This document shows, one piece after another, positions 5,273 through 7,517 of a stretch of DNA of 7,517 nucleotides. The position numbers were made by a program, and so were the translations under genes. Source of the stretch: Parcubacteria group bacterium (lineage in GTDB: Bacteria > Patescibacteriota > Minisyncoccia > JACQLN01); assembly GCA_016204035.1 (NCBI GenBank), contig JACQLN010000058.1, forward strand, positions 1-7,517, given 5' to 3'. Every line of letters begins with the position of its first letter. The stretch's first letter is position 1. Under the pieces are notes generated by a model. That model was not told the DNA's origin and made no database searches. It saw only the letters and a program-made list of their open reading frames with translations.

Positions 5273-5371
5273 AAAAAATAATTGGTCTGAGCGACTTCGG
5301 GAAGGTTTGTTTAATAAGATAGGGTGGGGCGAAGAGCTCCTCCCTGCAGGAGCGAAGACTAATTATTTTTT
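5273..5371. repeat. structured intergenic element, copy 2
   Basis: A 99-bp second copy of the element at 4505-4602, in the same orientation. The first 46 core bases (from TCTGAGCGACTTCGGGAAGG at 5286) differ from copy 1 at only two positions. The outer arms differ in sequence (AATAATTGG here, AATAAGTCC in copy 1) but pair with their own right arms (5273-5285 with 5359-5371, one G.T). The internal hairpin (GCTCCT/AGGAGC, 5336-5353) also changes sequence while staying paired. It begins 11 nt past the ndk stop and has T-runs on both strands, so it probably also terminates ndk. Confidence 0.75.
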
Positions 5372-5382
5372 AATTTTAATAA

Positions 5383-5982
5383 TTAAAAAGTCAGTTCTTC
5401 GTCGGTGCGTTTGTAGTCGTAAATCTCTTTTTTGTTAAACCAATAACCAATTTCATGCTTGGCCTCCTGGGGCGTTTCTGAAGCGTGGACGATGTTATGG
5501 ACCGATCTTTTGTCGCGATTGGCCGCCGCCGCCGAATCCACCGAAAAGTCGCCGCGGATGGTGCCCATCTCGGCCGCCGAGGGCATAGTGCTGCCAGCCA
5601 ACTTTCTTACCATATCCACCGCGTGCACGCCTTTAACCACTATTTTTACCACCGGGCCGGAACACATAAAATCCAACAGCCAGCCCCGCACCATTTTGCC
5701 GATTTTATCGGCGTCTTCGGTGCCCAATTCTTTTTTGGCGTCGTAGCCGTATTTTTGGTAAGTGGCCAAAGTCTTTTCGCCCAAGCGGCGAACCCAATTA
5801 GCGTCTTTGGGATAATGCCCGTCTATTTTGGCGCGGCTGGGCCGTTCCAAACCCAAACCGATTATTTTTAAGTTCCTCTGCTCTATGCGCCTGATGATTT
5901 CGCCCGCCAAACCCCGCTTGACCCCGTCGGGCTTAACCATCAAAAAAGTAACTTCCTCTTTGGGGTGAAAATTATTTGCCAT
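5383..5982 (-). CDS. ndk: nucleoside diphosphate kinase, enlarged form
   Basis: 199 aa against about 140-150 in typical bacterial enzymes. It transfers phosphate from NTPs to NDPs through a phosphohistidine, balancing nucleotide pools. Visible motifs: VTFLMVKPDGVKRGLAGEII (11-30), including active-site K17; HY at 56-57; SGPVV (108-112); AVDMVRKLAGSTMP (121-134); GTIRGDF (140-146); and NIVHASETP (163-171), whose H166 corresponds to the catalytic histidine of NxxHGSDS. Extra length comes from an insertion around 61-101, between the HY region and the SGPVV strand, plus a short one at 147-160 and a C-terminal tail. This kind of enlarged Ndk is, as far as I recall, seen in candidate phyla radiation genomes. 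There is no SD upstream of ATG 5982. Element copy 2 follows its stop, and the terminator of the small-protein unit lies upstream. Confidence 0.93.
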   Translation of the reverse strand: MANNFHPKEEVTFLMVKPDGVKRGLAGEIIRRIEQRNLKIIGLGLERPSRAKIDGHYPKDANWVRRLGEKTLATYQKYGYDAKKELGTEDADKIGKMVRGWLLDFMCSGPVVKIVVKGVHAVDMVRKLAGSTMPSAAEMGTIRGDFSVDSAAAANRDKRSVHNIVHASETPQEAKHEIGYWFNKKEIYDYKRTDEELTF

Positions 5983-6026
5983 ATATTTTTATTTTTGAGT
6001 TTATAGTGTAACTAAATTTAAGGAAT

Positions 6027-6060
6027 AAAAAAAGCCCCTGATGGTTTCCCATCGGAGCTT
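6027..6060 (-). terminator. rho-independent terminator of the small membrane-protein unit
   Basis: On the - strand GCTCCGATGG (6058-6049) pairs with CCATC-A-GGGGC (6044-6034) through 10 bp with a one-base bulge and a GAAA-type loop. Seven Ts (6033-6027) follow. It cleanly separates this unit from ndk downstream. Confidence 0.88.
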
Positions 6061-6083
6061 CTATCGAGGTTGAACCTCGATAG
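6061..6083. repeat. 23-bp palindrome directly before the terminator
   Basis: CTATCGAGGTT (6061-6071) and AACCTCGATAG (6073-6083) are exact complements around one G. In transcription order it lies 7 nt after the TGA of the 55-aa gene and 2 nt before the terminator hairpin, giving two stacked hairpins at the end of this mRNA. Confidence 0.75.
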
Positions 6084-6090
6084 TGCATCT

Positions 6091-6258
6091 TCACCTTCTG
6101 CCATGCTCTTGTACGGCCTTAGCGATCGCGAGAACCGCACACACAATCGCCAATATACCGTTAGTTGCTATGGCCTTGATCGGATCATAATCAAAAAAGA
6201 CAACACTTACACCTACAAAAACAGCGTTTATTACTGCTACGACTATATAAGTAAGCAT
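6091..6258 (-). CDS. small two-helix membrane protein (55 aa)
   Basis: I do not recognise the family. The 55-aa product starts MLTYIVVAVINAVFVGVSVV and has two hydrophobic helices, roughly 4-22 and 33-48. A short polar loop, FDYDPIKAIATNG (22-34), separates them, and a charged tail (KAVQEHGRR) ends the protein. It should sit in the cytoplasmic membrane as a hairpin. ATG 6258 is chosen because AAGGAG (6272-6267) ends 8 nt upstream; the ATG at 6265 is out of frame and only 1 nt from the SD. The 37-aa ORF ends 34 nt upstream, and the pair shares one promoter and one terminator. The size and topology resemble holins and small stress or toxin peptides, but no sequence motif decides between them. 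Reading frame, SD and flanking signals support a real gene. Confidence 0.72.
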   Translation of the reverse strand: MLTYIVVAVINAVFVGVSVVFFDYDPIKAIATNGILAIVCAVLAIAKAVQEHGRR

Positions 6259-6292
6259 CGGCCATTCTCCTTCTTGAGGTCTGAGGATTCGC

Positions 6293-6406
6293 CTACCACA
6301 CCCACCGGACGATTTGTCCGATGAATCCGGCCACTACCGCACTGACCAAAACGCTGAACCAGTTCCGCCTGATCCACCACTCCCACACCGGCATGGTCAT
6401 TCTCAT
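6293..6406 (-). CDS. tryptophan-rich single-helix small membrane protein (37 aa)
   Basis: 37 aa with six tryptophans (W8, W10, W11, W16, W35, W37). A cationic, aromatic N-terminus (VWEWWIRRNWF) leads into one hydrophobic helix (about 17-33, VSAVVAGFIGQIV), and RWVW closes the chain. Tryptophans at both helix ends are typical of residues at membrane interfaces. The start ATG 6406 has GGGAG (6418-6414) 7 nt upstream; in-frame ATGs at 6400 and 6394 are less well placed. It is the first gene of the unit read from the promoter at 6455-6484. I recognise no family. Candidates include a toxin-like peptide, a membrane-complex subunit or a phage-type holin partner. Smallness limits certainty, but promoter, SD and the following gene fit together. 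Confidence 0.62.
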   Translation of the reverse strand: MRMTMPVWEWWIRRNWFSVLVSAVVAGFIGQIVRWVW

Positions 6407-6454
6407 TTTGATACTCCCGGGAAAAGAGTTTTTGGCTTTTTAGGTACTAGTATA

Positions 6455-6484
6455 AGTATAGCATACTGTATATATGTCTGTCAA
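6455..6484 (-). promoter_or_regulatory. strong sigma70-type promoter with overlapping inverted repeat
   Basis: On the - strand a perfect -35 TTGACA (6484-6479) is followed after 18 bp by TATACT (6460-6455), with an extended TGC just upstream. Transcription should start near 6448, about 40 nt before the 37-aa start codon. The inverted repeat AGTAT-AGC-ATACT (6455-6467) covers the -10 and could be an operator. It is the best promoter in the window. Confidence 0.8.
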
Positions 6485-6543
6485 TAGTAAACACCACAGG
6501 CGGCCCATAAAACCCATATTTTAAGCCCATTTTATGACACAAC

Positions 6544-6577
6544 GTATACTGAGCTTACGATCGTAAGCTCAGTATAC
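6544..6577. repeat. 34-bp perfect palindrome, copy 2 (core shared with 2417-2454)
   Basis: Arms of 17 nt (GTATACTGAGCTTACGA and its complement) meet at GATC, centred between 6560 and 6561. The inner 20 bp equal those of copy 1. Just outside this core CCC/GGG of copy 1 becomes ACT/AGT here, changing two base pairs on both sides. It lies 9 nt beyond the stop codon of the - strand metallo-beta-lactamase gene. No T-run follows. Confidence 0.85.
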
Positions 6578-6586
6578 AACTCACAA

Positions 6587-7450
6587 CTAACGATATATTA
6601 CATCACCTAATTGATCGTTACGAAAAATTTTGACTCCGGACTCTCGCAACCGATCCAAGACCATCGGATAGGGGTGGCCGTAAGAATTATTGCCCACTTG
6701 GATAATGGCTTCTTCGGGTTGGGCGGCTTTAAGCAACCCGGCCGAGGTGGAAGTTTTAGAGCCGTGGTGGCCGACCTTAAGAACATCTACGTCTTGAATC
6801 GCGTTTGAGGCAATTAGTTGATTTTCTAAATCCTCTTCCGCGTCGCCCATCAGTAAAAATTTCTTATCGGCCAAATTCAGTTGGCCGACCACCATGGAAT
6901 TGTGGATGCTTTTGAAATTCCGAGTGAAATCATTTTTCACCGGCGCCAAAATGTGCAATATCTGATTTTGCACATTTTGATTTTGCACATTTTTGTCAGA
7001 CATTGAATGTTTGACGAAGCTTACTATGTCGCCAGCTTGGGCTAGATACACCCGGCTCCCTTCCGCTTGAAGCGCCGCCATAAAATCGCCGTAGACCCGG
7101 CTTTCGTAATTGGCGCCCGAAAACATAAAATTTTTAACGCGGTAATTTCTAAAAACCGAAATAAAGCCCCGAAGATGATCGGCATGGGGATGGGTCAAAA
7201 TGGCGAGTTCAATTTCTTTATCGTAAAACGGCAAATACCTCCCCAACTTGGCCGCAATGTCGGCCGACGGCCCGGCATCCACCAAAATTTGAACGTCGCC
7301 AGGCAACAACACCAACTGGCTGTCGCCCTGGCCCACATCCAAAAAAACCACTTGGGCCTCTTGTTTTTCTTTTTCCAAGATAAACCAAAAAACCAAGACC
7401 GCAATAAATACTAAAACGCTTAAAATAAAACTTTTAGTTAACCGGATCAT
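6587..7450 (-). CDS. ComEC/Rec2-type metallo-beta-lactamase, membrane-anchored, separate from the channel
   Basis: 287 aa. One N-terminal hydrophobic helix (about 7-25) anchors a metallo-beta-lactamase domain on the outer face. Motifs: FLDVGQGDS (37-44 region), VDAGP (57-61), THPHADH (86-92) with metal ligands H87, H89, D91 and H92, IHNSMVV (182-188), LLMGDAE (199-205) with D203, LKVGHHGS (224-231) with H228, and SYGHPYP (256-262). These match the C-terminal domain of ComEC, which is proposed to degrade the non-transported DNA strand during uptake. The start overlaps a preceding ORF that looks like the end of the ComEC membrane domain, so the protein appears split into two coupled genes. Residues about 153-163 are a short NVQNQ repeat in a loop. 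No SD is visible. Confidence 0.85.
   Translation of the reverse strand: MIRLTKSFILSVLVFIAVLVFWFILEKEKQEAQVVFLDVGQGDSQLVLLPGDVQILVDAGPSADIAAKLGRYLPFYDKEIELAILTHPHADHLRGFISVFRNYRVKNFMFSGANYESRVYGDFMAALQAEGSRVYLAQAGDIVSFVKHSMSDKNVQNQNVQNQILHILAPVKNDFTRNFKSIHNSMVVGQLNLADKKFLLMGDAEEDLENQLIASNAIQDVDVLKVGHHGSKTSTSAGLLKAAQPEEAIIQVGNNSYGHPYPMVLDRLRESGVKIFRNDQLGDVIYR
6963..6992. repeat. 15-bp direct repeat, two perfect copies, within the metallo-beta-lactamase gene
   Basis: TGATTTTGCACATTT occurs at 6963-6977 and 6978-6992 and encodes the NVQNQ repeat in frame. AAATGTGCAA at 6949-6958 is an inverted partial copy, so a hairpin is also possible. It falls in a loop between the two halves of the domain. 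Confidence 0.7.
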
Positions 7451-7517
7451 TATAGCCGCGATTTTCTAAATACTTCCAAAATAAATACAGCGCCGGGTAA
7501 AACATAAACACCGCCCA
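7434..7517 (-). CDS. C-terminal end of a probable ComEC membrane (competence) protein, partial
   Basis: The last 27 codons of a gene entering from the right edge, starting AVFMFYPALYLFWKYLENRG and finishing with the TAA at 7434-7436. The hydrophobic, aromatic segment followed by a short charged tail looks like the last transmembrane helix of a membrane protein. Its end overlaps the start of the metallo-beta-lactamase gene by 17 nt, implying coupled translation. Since that gene is ComEC-like, the DNA channel domain of ComEC is the most likely identity, but the fragment alone cannot prove it. Confidence 0.55.
   Translation of the reverse strand, partial: WAVFMFYPALYLFWKYLENRGYNDPVN

Noticed and set aside
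4505..5371. CRISPR array or composite transposon
   Set aside because: There are only two copies, far apart, with no regular spacers, no transposase gene and no evident target-site duplications.
4475..5382. Chromosome replication origin
   Set aside because: There are DnaA-box-like sequences, but no dnaA, dnaN or clear AT-rich unwinding region, and the island is better explained by RNA genes.
6091..6093. UGA read as glycine (alternative code 25)
   Set aside because: All large conserved genes end in TAA or TAG and are full length without in-frame TGA; the single TGA stop, in the 55-aa gene, gives no support for recoding.
6070..6324. 84-aa + strand ORF
   Set aside because: It starts with TTG inside a palindrome, has no SD, and runs antisense to the two SD-led small membrane proteins, which explain the region better.

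Overview
The window looks like chromosomal DNA from a candidate phyla radiation bacterium (Patescibacteria, most likely Parcubacteria-like). Three things suggest this: a cell-surface protein with an Ig-like fold, a lamin-tail-like fold and a cysteine-rich tail; a nucleoside diphosphate kinase enlarged by an internal insertion; and conserved genes that mostly lack Shine-Dalgarno (SD) sites and are packed with 1-nt to 65-nt overlaps. The genetic code appears standard. This placement is inferred from gene content and was not tested by a search.

Layout: positions 1-2513 run on the + strand: tRNA-His(GTG), a GNAT acetyltransferase, murD coupled by a TAATG overlap, then an unrecognised 83-aa protein with a strong SD. 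A convergent junction (2417-2607) holds a 38-bp perfect palindrome, a strong terminator and further hairpins. Everything after it is on the - strand. In transcription order from the right edge these are: the C-terminal tip of a probable ComEC membrane protein, a membrane-anchored ComEC-type metallo-beta-lactamase, a two-gene unit of tiny membrane proteins (37 and 55 aa) with its own promoter and terminator, ndk, a ~900-bp non-coding island, nth (endonuclease III) and the lamin-tail-like surface protein.

The non-coding island (4475-5382) is the most unusual part. Two ~98-bp copies of one foldable element lie at its ends; their outer arms differ in sequence yet remain self-complementary. Between them are two non-identical but related candidate structured RNAs on the - strand. 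Both begin near the same 12-nt motif, share an 18-nt motif with one mismatch near the apex, have end-closing helices and are followed by intrinsic terminators. A perfect inverted pair of DnaA-box-like 9-mers separates them. I could not assign these RNAs to a known family.

A second thread is a pair of 34-38-bp palindromes (2417-2454 and 6544-6577) sharing a 20-bp core. They differ at two arm positions where both partners have changed, so pairing is kept. Each lies just 3' of a stop codon. The only ORFs here with clear SD sites are the three small unrecognised ones, which sets them apart from the housekeeping genes. Functionally the region mixes wall synthesis (MurD), nucleotide supply (Ndk), base-excision repair (Nth) and DNA uptake (ComEC parts).
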